Assembly: GCA_022567365.1 (NCBI GenBank)
Contig: JADFHG010000023.1
Coordinates: 1-13,744, forward strand
DNA length: 13,744 nucleotides
From: Planctomycetota bacterium
Lineage (GTDB): Bacteria > Planctomycetota > Phycisphaerae > UBA1845
Direction: 5' to 3'
Within the stretch, counting starts at the first letter, position 1; the number at the start of each line of letters is the position of its first letter. Below are positions 7,059 through 13,514 of this stretch, piece by piece. A model generated the notes under the pieces. The model saw only the letters and a program-made list of their open reading frames with translations, ran no database searches and had not been told where the DNA came from. The position numbers were made by a program, and so were the translations under genes.

Positions 7059-7080
7059 GCGGTCCTCCTTGACCGTCCCC

Positions 7081-7109
7081 ATTCTATCGGACCCGGATAG
7101 CCGATTCAA
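7081..7109 (-). promoter_or_regulatory. Sigma70-type promoter of the coiled-coil/pilT operon
   Basis: On the minus strand, TTGAAT (7104-7109) and TAGAAT (7081-7086) are separated by exactly 17 bases. The -10 matches the consensus at 5 of 6 positions and the -35 at 4 of 6. Transcription would start near 7074, giving a leader of about 75 bases to the ATG at 6997. It is the only well-spaced match found upstream of this operon. Confidence 0.55.
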
Positions 7110-7222
7110 TCAACGTGGTTCGGCGAGCGATCGGTGCTTTTCGAGCGGGTTGGTGGGGAGTCGCTTTGGCCTGACGGCATCCGACCGAGGATGGTCGGTT
7201 CGATCGAGCGTGCTTGCCATAG

Positions 7223-7259
7223 CTGGTACGCGGGATTCGCGATACTGGTACGCGGGATT
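7223..7259. repeat. Two perfect 15-base direct repeats
   Basis: CTGGTACGCGGGATT occurs at 7223-7237 and again at 7245-7259, a spacing of 22 bases or two helical turns. It lies about 130 bases upstream of the pilT-operon promoter and about 220 bases upstream of the hemL promoter. It could be a pair of regulator sites or a remnant tandem duplication. The sequence alone does not decide. Confidence 0.55.
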
Positions 7260-7347
7260 GACGTTGTGTGGACCCCGGCGAGCAAGGCCACGCCGACGGT
7301 CCGTGGAAGAATGTATGGCAGAGGCTAATAGTGGCGGCCGCCCCCCA

Positions 7348-7433
7348 AAGAAGTAGCGGCCGTCCCCCCGTGGCGGCCGTTCAGCGCCCGAGAACGCGGG
7401 CCACGATACCGCCATTGGGTTCTTCAATGGGCT
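7348..7433. repeat. Hairpin repeat, copy 1 (upstream of hemL)
   Basis: This ~86-base copy of a dispersed element begins AAGAAGTAGCGGCCG and ends near TTCAATGGGCT. A stem CGGCCGTC/GGCGGCCG with one G-T pair forms at about 7357-7379. The left neighbour at 7331-7346 repeats the GTGGCGGCCGCCCCCC part, so the GC-rich arm is present nearly three times. It matches copy 2 at 8833-8914 along most of its length. Confidence 0.7.
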
Positions 7434-7477
7434 GCCAAACGTCCGCTGGTGTTTCCCGAAAGTGACGCACCGGGCCT

Positions 7478-7505
7478 TTGACGGCTTGTGGGTCGCGTCT
7501 ATGAT
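7478..7505 (+). promoter_or_regulatory. Sigma70-type promoter of hemL, predicted leaderless
   Basis: TTGACG (7478-7483) and TATGAT (7500-7505) are 16 bases apart, and each matches the sigma70 consensus at 5 of 6 positions. The expected start point, 6-7 bases after the -10, is 7511-7512, exactly at the hemL ATG at 7512. No ribosome site is visible before that ATG. This supports a leaderless mRNA and argues against the in-frame GTG at 7488, which falls between the two promoter boxes. Confidence 0.55.
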
Positions 7506-7511
7506 CCGTTC

Positions 7512-8822
7512 ATGGACACAGAGCAGATTGTCCGTGAGTCCGTTCGATCGCAGGCCGTGATGAAAAGCGCCGCGCGACTCATACCCGGCGGGGTCAACTC
7601 TCCGGTGCGGGCGTATCGCGCGGTGGGCGGGGTGCCGCCCGTGATCGCCAAGGGCGCCGGCGCCATCATCACCGATATCGACGGGAACGACTATGTCGAT
7701 CATGTATGCTCATGGGGAGCCCTGATCCTCGGGCACGCCGACGATCGCGTCGTGGTGGCGGTCGACAAGGCGGCGGCGAAGGGGTGTAGCTTCGGCGCGC
7801 CGACCGAGGGGGAGCTCAAGCTCGCGGAGCTGATCGCCAGCCGCGTGCCCGCGATCGGAATGGTGCGGCTGGTCAGCTCGGGAACCGAAGCGGCGATGAG
7901 CGCCCTGCGTCTCGCCCGGGGGATTACGGGGCGCGACGGTTTCGTCAAGTTCGAGGGTTGCTACCACGGTCATTCGGACGCCCTCCTGGTGGGTCCGGGG
8001 TCTGGACCGCTTACCTTCGGCGAGCCTTCTTCGCCGGGGATCCCACGGCAAACAGCCGCCGATACATATGTCGCCCCGTACAACGACCTCGCCGCGACCG
8101 AAGCGATCTTCAAACAGAATGCCTCGTCCCTGGCCTGCATTATTGTCGAGCCGGTCGCCGCCAACATGGGACTGATCCCGCCGGCGGATGGTTTCCTGGC
8201 CGGCCTTCGTAGTCTCTGTGACAAGTACGGCGCGCTCCTCATTTTCGATGAAGTGATCACGGGTTTTCGCGTCGCGCCGGGTGGGGCTTCCGAACTGTTT
8301 GGCATAAAGCCCGATCTCGTCTGCTTGGGAAAAATCCTCGGCGGCGGCCTGCCGTTGGCCGCGTTTGGCGGATCAAAGCAGCACATGGAGCGGCTGGCAC
8401 CGTGCGGCGCGGTCTATCAAGCCGGGACCTTGTCCGGCAACCCCATCGCCGTGGGTGCCGGACTTGCGACGCTCGAGGCGATCGGCGAGACCGGTTTCCA
8501 CGAAGCACTCGAGGCCAAGGCGCTCCGTCTTCACGAAGGGCTTCAGGCGGCCGCGGCCGCGGCGAATGTCGTGGTGCAAACGCCTCGGGTCGGCAGCATT
8601 CTGTGGATCGCGTTCACGGATCGGCCGGTCACGGATCAGGCGACCGCCAAGCAGTGTGACACGAAGCGCTTCGCCAAGTTCTTTCACGCCATGCTCGATC
8701 GCGGCGTATACCTCCCGCCGTCGCAATTCGAGTGCCTGTTCGTTTCGGCCGCTCACACCGACGAAGAAATCGATCGAACGATCGAGGCCGCCCGCGAGGC
8801 CTTCGTCGTCGCCAACGGATAG
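7512..8822 (+). CDS. hemL: Glutamate-1-semialdehyde 2,1-aminomutase
   Basis: This cytoplasmic PLP enzyme converts glutamate-1-semialdehyde to 5-aminolevulinate in the C5 pathway of tetrapyrrole synthesis. Its 436 residues match the usual length of about 425-435. The characteristic start AARLIPGGVNSPVRAY, the phosphate-binding SSGTEAAMSALRLARG (SGT 123-125), CYHGHSDALLV, FDEVITGFR (Asp246, pairing with the PLP ring nitrogen) and LGKILGGGLPLAAFGG (catalytic Lys274) are all present. The ATG at 7512 gives an N-terminus like that of known HemL proteins. The gene stands alone between two copies of a dispersed hairpin repeat. No other heme gene is nearby. Confidence 0.97.
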   Translation: MDTEQIVRESVRSQAVMKSAARLIPGGVNSPVRAYRAVGGVPPVIAKGAGAIITDIDGNDYVDHVCSWGALILGHADDRVVVAVDKAAAKGCSFGAPTEGELKLAELIASRVPAIGMVRLVSSGTEAAMSALRLARGITGRDGFVKFEGCYHGHSDALLVGPGSGPLTFGEPSSPGIPRQTAADTYVAPYNDLAATEAIFKQNASSLACIIVEPVAANMGLIPPADGFLAGLRSLCDKYGALLIFDEVITGFRVAPGGASELFGIKPDLVCLGKILGGGLPLAAFGGSKQHMERLAPCGAVYQAGTLSGNPIAVGAGLATLEAIGETGFHEALEAKALRLHEGLQAAAAAANVVVQTPRVGSILWIAFTDRPVTDQATAKQCDTKRFAKFFHAMLDRGVYLPPSQFECLFVSAAHTDEEIDRTIEAAREAFVVANG

Positions 8823-8832
8823 CAGGCCGTTC

Positions 8833-8914
8833 AAGAAGTAGCGGCCGCCCCCCGTGGCGGCCGTTGAACACCCGTGCGGGTCAACGACACCGCCGCCGGG
8901 TTTTTCAACGGGCT
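8833..8914. repeat. Hairpin repeat, copy 2 (downstream of hemL)
   Basis: This second copy of the element at 7348-7433 lies 10 bases after the hemL stop. A perfect 8-bp stem forms from CGGCCGCC (8842-8849) and GGCGGCCG (8856-8863), with a 6-base loop. The right half continues with similarity to copy 1 through TTTTTCAACGGGCT. Because of its position the hairpin may also act as a 3' barrier or weak terminator for hemL. No T-run directly follows the stem. Confidence 0.7.
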
Positions 8915-8935
8915 CATAGCGGGTTGCGGGACAAC

Positions 8936-9026
8936 GTGTGGCACGGTCCTGGCAAGGCTAGCTTGCCGGCCGGCCCGTGTTTTCAGCGGCAACGGGCCAG
9001 CCCGTTTGCGGGTGCCGGTGCCACAC
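8936..9026. repeat. 91-base multi-hairpin inverted-repeat element
   Basis: The outer arms GTGTGGCAC (8936-8944) and GTGCCACAC (9018-9026) are perfect inverted repeats. Inside are a hairpin of GGCAAG/CTTGCC (8951-8956, 8962-8967) and a second of GGCCCGT/ACGGGCC (8972-8978, 8992-8998). The ACGGGC arm can instead pair with GCCCGT at 9000-9005. The whole can fold into a branched, cloverleaf-like structure. It lies between hemL and the VKOR-DsbA gene and is not a tRNA, since no acceptor CCA, D- or T-loop pattern is seen. A non-autonomous mobile palindrome is one explanation. Confidence 0.55.
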
Positions 9027-9073
9027 CGACAATTGCGACTCTTTCTCGAATAAGCTGATAGGTAGGCTCGATC

Positions 9074-10507
9074 ATGTCGCGCAAGCTCGTCGCATTGCAA
9101 GTCGTCGCGGTCGCCCTGACGGTCGTGGCGGCCGTGATCTCGTACGACCTTCTCGGTGAGCACATCGGAGGTAGGGCCGGAAGCCGATTGATCGCCGCGT
9201 CCTGCGGTGATGACACGGGCGGCGGCGACTGCTCGGCCGTAGTCGCGGGAGACTACGGCTATCTTCCCCCCAAGCGCCCCGACGAACCGGCGGGTATGGT
9301 GCATCTGCCCGCGGCGTTTCTTGGAATGGTCTATTATTCTCTGCTGGGCGTGTGGCTTGTCGGGGTCGGTCCACCGTCGCGCGGTCGGCGATGGCTCCAT
9401 TTGATCCCGCTCGCGTTCATGACGGTCGGGATGGCCTCCTCCGTCTATTTCATCTACATCATGAAGTGGGTCGTCGAGGCCTGGTGCCAATGGTGCCTGG
9501 TGACGCACGCGTGCAATTTGCTCGTGTTCATCGCGGTGATCCTGATGTGGCCGAGGAAGAAGACCGGCCACTTGCCGGTCGCACAGACAAGTGTCACCCC
9601 CGACGGAGGCAACGTGGAAACGCCCGTGAGCGCGAGCGCGGCTCGAGTCGCCGTCGCACCGCACCCGTCGTTGCGCATCCTCTTCATGACGTTCATCACG
9701 GGCTTCGCGATTCTTTTCGCTGAGGTCGAGCTGGTCAACTACAAATTGGTCGCGCGCGAACGAGATCTGTACGTCGCGGAGATCCAACGGATTAGCGGCA
9801 ACCCAAGGGAGTTGTTCGAGAAATGGCAGGTCGCCGAGCCGATAGGCATCAGCCTTCGCGACGACGAGCCCGAGAGAAGCGTCCCCCACGCGAACCCCCG
9901 GTCAACCGGCTTGCCGGCGGTGTGCGTCATCGTCAGCGACTTCCAGTGTCCGCATTGCAAGCGCCTCGCGGACTTCCTCGAAGACCAAGTTCAACCACTC
10001 TTCGCCGGACACCTGAAGATCGTGTTCAAACACTTTCCGTTGGACCGGTCATGCAATCGGTACGTGTCCAAGACGTTGCATAAGCACGCATGTCGCGTCG
10101 CGATCATGGCGGAGGCGGCCCGTCTCGTCGGCGGGAGCGAGGCCTTCTGGAAGGCCCACGACTATCTCTTCGCGCATCAAAAGGAACTGGGCAAAATCAC
10201 TCCGGCGGTGCTAGCCGAGGCCATCGGGATTTCCGCGGACGACCTCACGGAGCAAATGGAATCCGAAATCGCCCAAGCTCGCGTGAAGGAAGACATCGAC
10301 CTCGCCCGCCGTATAAAAGTATCCGGCACACCGCGGGTGTACATAGCCGACAGACCGATCGATCGGCTCGCGCGTCGCAACATTCGATTTTGGGATCTGG
10401 TCGCGGGCGAGTGGTGGAAGCAATCCGACGAGCCGCGTCCCGCATCGACCACGCTCGCGGCGCTTCAGGCTATTCGAGATAACCGAGGTCCGAAAGACGC
10501 TCGGTAA
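9074..10507 (+). CDS. VKOR-DsbA fusion, disulfide bond formation
   Basis: This 477-residue inner-membrane protein probably both oxidises secreted proteins and passes the electrons to quinone. The N-terminal four-or-five-helix VKOR domain (about 1-160) has the loop pair Cys44/Cys53 (DCSAVVAGDYG) and the quinone-side CxxC Cys138/Cys141 (WCQWCL). A linker and a further hydrophobic helix (about 200-220) lead to a thioredoxin-fold domain (about 250-470). That domain has the DsbA-type active site CPHC (292-295) in SDFQCPHCKRL and the cis-Pro loop SGTP (Pro420). Cys327 and Cys340 form an extra pair in the helical part, seen in DsbA/BdbD-like relatives. The ATG at 9074 has only a weak ribosome site (GTAGG). 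The 3' end overlaps the convergent phosphodiesterase gene by 38 bases. Confidence 0.9.
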   Translation: MSRKLVALQVVAVALTVVAAVISYDLLGEHIGGRAGSRLIAASCGDDTGGGDCSAVVAGDYGYLPPKRPDEPAGMVHLPAAFLGMVYYSLLGVWLVGVGPPSRGRRWLHLIPLAFMTVGMASSVYFIYIMKWVVEAWCQWCLVTHACNLLVFIAVILMWPRKKTGHLPVAQTSVTPDGGNVETPVSASAARVAVAPHPSLRILFMTFITGFAILFAEVELVNYKLVARERDLYVAEIQRISGNPRELFEKWQVAEPIGISLRDDEPERSVPHANPRSTGLPAVCVIVSDFQCPHCKRLADFLEDQVQPLFAGHLKIVFKHFPLDRSCNRYVSKTLHKHACRVAIMAEAARLVGGSEAFWKAHDYLFAHQKELGKITPAVLAEAIGISADDLTEQMESEIAQARVKEDIDLARRIKVSGTPRVYIADRPIDRLARRNIRFWDLVAGEWWKQSDEPRPASTTLAALQAIRDNRGPKDAR

Positions 10508-12233
10508 TCTTGGCCAGGTCTTCCTCGGAATAGCCATCTTCGGCGTCGCCGTCACGATCCGAAGCGAGCGCGCTCGACGATGCGGCGACTTTCTGCGTGG
10601 CCACTTTCTGTGTGGCGATTTGCGGGGGCGTATCGAAGATGTCCGTGATCACGCGACCGTGCATGTCCTCGGGAACGGGCACGTTCATCAACGTGAGGAT
10701 CGTCGGAGCGCAATCAACGATATGCGCGTCGACCGTTTCGACGTGGCGAATGCCCGGTCCGGTCGCGATGAAAATACCCTCGGAGCGGTGCGTGCCCTCG
10801 ATGCGACTCTCGCGCAGCCATTGGACCGGCCCGCTCCCGCGAATCTTGCGGACAGCGGCCAGACCGTCGTGCGGCGTGAGGATCAGATCGGGCATCCATT
10901 CCCGCCCCTCACGTGAGCAATCGTATAGCTCTTCCGGTTTGTGGACCGCCTTGAAGAGTTGCACCTTGCGCCCGGAGGGATCGACCGCTTCGCAATCCGC
11001 CGAAAGAAACCGGGCGACCAGTTCGTCTCGGAGTTTTTCATATTCGCCGGGCGGTACGATCCCGTCCGGCTGACGCCCTTCGAGGTTGATGTACAGGAAA
11101 CCGGCCATCCCGGCGTGCATCACACATGCCCGCGTGCGTGAAAAATCCACCGCGAGATCGTGCAGCACGTCACCGGCGCGCGCAAACTTCTTCGTGCGTC
11201 CGCGAAATCGATCCCACAAATACTTCGCGCGCGTTGCGCCCTGCGCCCCGCCGCCCGTGAGTTTCAGATATCCCCAGTTTTTGAGCAGGAGGTTCGGCTG
11301 GACCTTTCCATCGAGGCTGCCGTGCCCATGGTCGGAGACCATCAACACGACCGCGCCGTGCGACTCCGCATAGTCCAACAAATCTCCCACCGCACGGTCC
11401 ATTCGCTCGAAGCAACCGTTGACGATCTCGCGCCGATGCGCATTGCGGTCTGACCAACGCGGATCGATGTATCGCCAGGTCTTGTGTTGCAGGTTGTCCA
11501 CGAGCTTGAAGACGACCATGAGCACGTCCCAACCAAACCGATCCCCGCAAAACCGCGTCATCGCCGCCCCCTGATCGAAGCTCGCGGACATATAGTCGAC
11601 GTTTCGCCGAAAGAGCGCATCTCCGCCCAGCGTTTTGCGCCGCCAGTTGGTCCGAAGGGTCGGATCCGACCAACGCTCGAGGATCGGCCCCCGAAGATCC
11701 CGTGGGTATACAAAATCATCCTTGTCCGGACCGGGGGTCTCGAACCCGCTAATCATGAATCCGTTGACCGCAACGGCCGGATAGGTCATCGGGACGTTGA
11801 CGCTGCCGACGCGAAGACCCCGATCGCCGAGGATCCGCCAGATGTTGCTGACGCCATCGAGGCACCGGGTGCTGTTCATCAGCAGTTTGTTCGTGCGCAC
11901 GTCGTACCGCTCGAAATCGAGAATCCCGTGCCCGCTCGGCTGCTTGCCGGTAAGGAAGCTGGTCCAAGCGGCCGGCGTGATGGGCGGGGTGGTCGAATGA
12001 AGAATGCCCGAGCTGCCGGATTCGACGGCCGACGCGAGTCGCGGCAGGCGCCCCTCGGCCATCAACGGTTTGAGAACGTCAAAGGTCGCGCCATCCAGCC
12101 CAATGACCAGGACTTTGGGTCCGTCGCCCGTGGAAGCGCCGTCCTGATCCGCCGCCCTCGAAGCAGCCGATGGCGAACTCGCCTTGGGGGCGTTGGGTGA
12201 GGGCTCCACGTTCGCGTTCAATCCGTCTTCCAT
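10470..12233 (-). CDS. Alkaline phosphatase superfamily phosphodiesterase
   Basis: This is a predicted metal-dependent phosphodiesterase or nucleotide-pyrophosphatase-type hydrolase of about 587 residues from ATG 12233. Likely two-metal ligands and nucleophile, by analogy with the superfamily, are Asp47 (GLDGATFD), Thr86 (TPPITPAAWTSFLTG), Asp246 and His250 (LVDNLQHKTW), Asp301-His302 (SDHGHG) and His482 (GTHRSEGIF). The C-terminus ends with the helical tail YSEEDLAKITERLSDLGYLE, seen in many bacterial members. A short ATQK duplication precedes it. The frame is open 69 codons further, to 12440, but that part has no family resemblance. The first 37 residues from 12233 are low complexity before the catalytic domain starts, and no signal peptide is obvious. 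No strong ribosome site precedes any candidate start. Substrate unknown. Confidence 0.85.
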   Translation of the reverse strand: MEDGLNANVEPSPNAPKASSPSAASRAADQDGASTGDGPKVLVIGLDGATFDVLKPLMAEGRLPRLASAVESGSSGILHSTTPPITPAAWTSFLTGKQPSGHGILDFERYDVRTNKLLMNSTRCLDGVSNIWRILGDRGLRVGSVNVPMTYPAVAVNGFMISGFETPGPDKDDFVYPRDLRGPILERWSDPTLRTNWRRKTLGGDALFRRNVDYMSASFDQGAAMTRFCGDRFGWDVLMVVFKLVDNLQHKTWRYIDPRWSDRNAHRREIVNGCFERMDRAVGDLLDYAESHGAVVLMVSDHGHGSLDGKVQPNLLLKNWGYLKLTGGGAQGATRAKYLWDRFRGRTKKFARAGDVLHDLAVDFSRTRACVMHAGMAGFLYINLEGRQPDGIVPPGEYEKLRDELVARFLSADCEAVDPSGRKVQLFKAVHKPEELYDCSREGREWMPDLILTPHDGLAAVRKIRGSGPVQWLRESRIEGTHRSEGIFIATGPGIRHVETVDAHIVDCAPTILTLMNVPVPEDMHGRVITDIFDTPPQIATQKVATQKVAASSSALASDRDGDAEDGYSEEDLAKITERLSDLGYLE

Positions 12234-12508
12234 CTGAAACTCACAGGCGTCGAGCGCGCCGCGGACCGTCCCCGTGGACCGGCCCATTGATACCATCGCT
12301 CGGTTAATCGCGATCGACTTCGCGAACCCCACCAGCCGTTCGCGATTTACAAATGCCGCCCGGTACCCTAATAATGCCATTCGTGGCCCGCGCGGCAAAG
12401 CAGGCACGCGGAGTCTAATCGTGCCGTTTGCCGGCTGCAAACAACGGGCGATTTCGCCGGAGGCAGCGACGCGGACGCTTCAACGACGAAACCGTGGGAA
12501 AGGACGCC
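12234..12508. other. Divergent spacer between phosphodiesterase and thyX
   Basis: Both genes are transcribed outward from here. The phosphodiesterase frame stays open across most of it (to 12440), so its true start could lie within. Small inverted repeats are GTTTGC/GCAAAC (12426-12442) and GGCGA/TCGCC (12447-12458). They lie 50-80 bases before thyX and could be operator or leader hairpins. No convincing -35/-10 pair was found. Confidence 0.35.
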
Positions 12509-13285
12509 ATGAACATCATTCGTCATCCGACCGTCTATCTGGTCGGTCGCCAAGAGCTAGCGCAGGACGAAATTGACCGATTCCTGGGGGATCATGGGGT
12601 CGCCGGTTGGACGACCGACGCGGGTGCGGCCTCGCAAGCGCTCCCCGAGATCGCCGGACGCCTTTGCTATATGAGCTTCGCCAAACCGCGGCCCGGCGGC
12701 AACGCCGCCTACCTGGATCGCATCAGGGAGGTCGCCCACGGAAGCGTTTTCGAGCATAGCGTGTGGAACTTCATCATCACCGGGGTCTCGCGCTCGTTCA
12801 CCCACGAACTCGTCCGCCATCGCGCCGGGTTCGGCTACTCCCAGCTTTCGCAGCGCTACGTCGATGAATCGACAGCCGACTTTGTCGAACCGGATTGCAT
12901 CGCGGACGATCCGGAACTCCACGAAACCTGGCGCGCCGCCGTCGAACACGCCCAACAGGCCTACGTCGAGTTGGTCGCGGGATTGCAGCGCAAGTTCGCA
13001 TCGGTCGAGGACAAGACCCTTCGGCGGAAGATGGCACGCCAAGCCGCCCGCTCCATCCTCCCGAACGCGACCGAGACAAAGATTTTTGTCACCGCCAACG
13101 CCCGTGCACTGAGGCACTTCATCGAGCTGCGCTGCAACGAGCACGCGGAAACCGAGATCCGCGTCGTCGCCGGGCAGGTTTTGGACATCCTCGAGCGCGA
13201 AGCCCCGAACATCTTCGGCGATTACGAACGCGTCGACTTGCCCGATGGCACACAAGCGGCCCGAACGGATCACGCAAAGATCTGA
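12509..13285 (+). CDS. thyX: FAD-dependent thymidylate synthase
   Basis: This flavoenzyme makes dTMP from dUMP using methylene-tetrahydrofolate and NADPH, replacing ThyA. The 258-residue protein starts at ATG 12509 behind GGAAAGG with 5-base spacing. The open frame upstream to 12428 has no family resemblance. Family features are HGSVFEHSVWNFIITGVSR, the substrate-binding motif beginning RHR (103-105) in RHRAGFGYSQLSQRYV, and NARALRHFIELR with HAETEIR near the C-terminus. The signature is normally RHR, seven residues, then Ser. Here eight residues precede the aligned Ser114, so there is a one-residue insertion (AGFG in place of three residues). Such variants may be normal in this lineage, since the flanks are intact. 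Confidence 0.94.
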   Translation: MNIIRHPTVYLVGRQELAQDEIDRFLGDHGVAGWTTDAGAASQALPEIAGRLCYMSFAKPRPGGNAAYLDRIREVAHGSVFEHSVWNFIITGVSRSFTHELVRHRAGFGYSQLSQRYVDESTADFVEPDCIADDPELHETWRAAVEHAQQAYVELVAGLQRKFASVEDKTLRRKMARQAARSILPNATETKIFVTANARALRHFIELRCNEHAETEIRVVAGQVLDILEREAPNIFGDYERVDLPDGTQAARTDHAKI

Positions 13286-13319
13286 TTCCGCGCGTCTTGA
13301 CGTCATCTGGTGCATCGCC

Positions 13320-13374
13320 ACCGACAATCTTGGGTGGCATCGGGACCGACAATCTGGGGGGCATTGGGGCCGAC
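13320..13374. repeat. 25-base tandem repeat, about 2.2 copies
   Basis: The unit ACCGACAATCTTGGGTGGCA plus TCGGG at 13320-13344 recurs at 13345-13369 with a few changes, and a third partial unit CCGAC follows. It lies in the convergent thyX-nadE spacer directly before the long inverted repeat. No coding function was seen. Confidence 0.6.
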
Positions 13375-13379
13375 CCAAG

Positions 13380-13451
13380 TCCGAACCGCGACCGTGAGGG
13401 AGCGGCGTGACCAATGGAGGCACCGCCCCTCCCTCACGGTCAGGGTTCGGA
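13380..13451. repeat. Long inverted repeat between convergent genes
   Basis: TCCGAACC (13380-13387) pairs with GGTTCGGA (13444-13451), and GACCGTGAGGGAG (13390-13402) pairs perfectly with CTCCCTCACGGTC (13429-13441). That gives 21 paired bases with a 2-base internal mismatch and a 26-base loop. Its position between two converging genes fits a bidirectional transcription barrier. The lack of a T-run and the symmetrical GC-rich arms also fit a dispersed extragenic palindrome. Confidence 0.65.
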
Positions 13452-13514
13452 TAAGAGGCCATCTTCTTGATTCACTAATCCGCTACGTGGTCACCGAACT
13501 GCGTTGCTCATTGC

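Larger units (their letters stand above)
7110..7477. other. Divergent spacer between the coiled-coil/pilT operon and hemL
   Basis: No gene is supported here. A 197-codon minus-strand frame spans the spacer and the start of hemL, but it is a shadow of hemL at one end and repeat sequence at the other. The spacer contains a 15-base direct repeat (7223-7237 and 7245-7259) and a GC-rich hairpin repeat copy (7348-7433), both listed separately. Confidence 0.5.

Noticed and set aside
8936..9026. Possible tRNA or small RNA gene
   Set aside because: Branched folding is possible, but the tRNA consensus elements are missing and no promoter or T-run terminator was seen.
8831..9889. 352-codon minus-strand frame antisense to the VKOR-DsbA gene
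   Set aside because: The plus strand encodes a complete VKOR-DsbA protein with all catalytic cysteines. The antisense frame is His/Arg/Asp-rich with no domain, and its end is repeat sequence.
12557..13462. 301-codon minus-strand frame antisense to thyX
   Set aside because: The ThyX motifs on the plus strand are unambiguous. The antisense frame is a codon-bias shadow extended into the intergenic inverted repeat.
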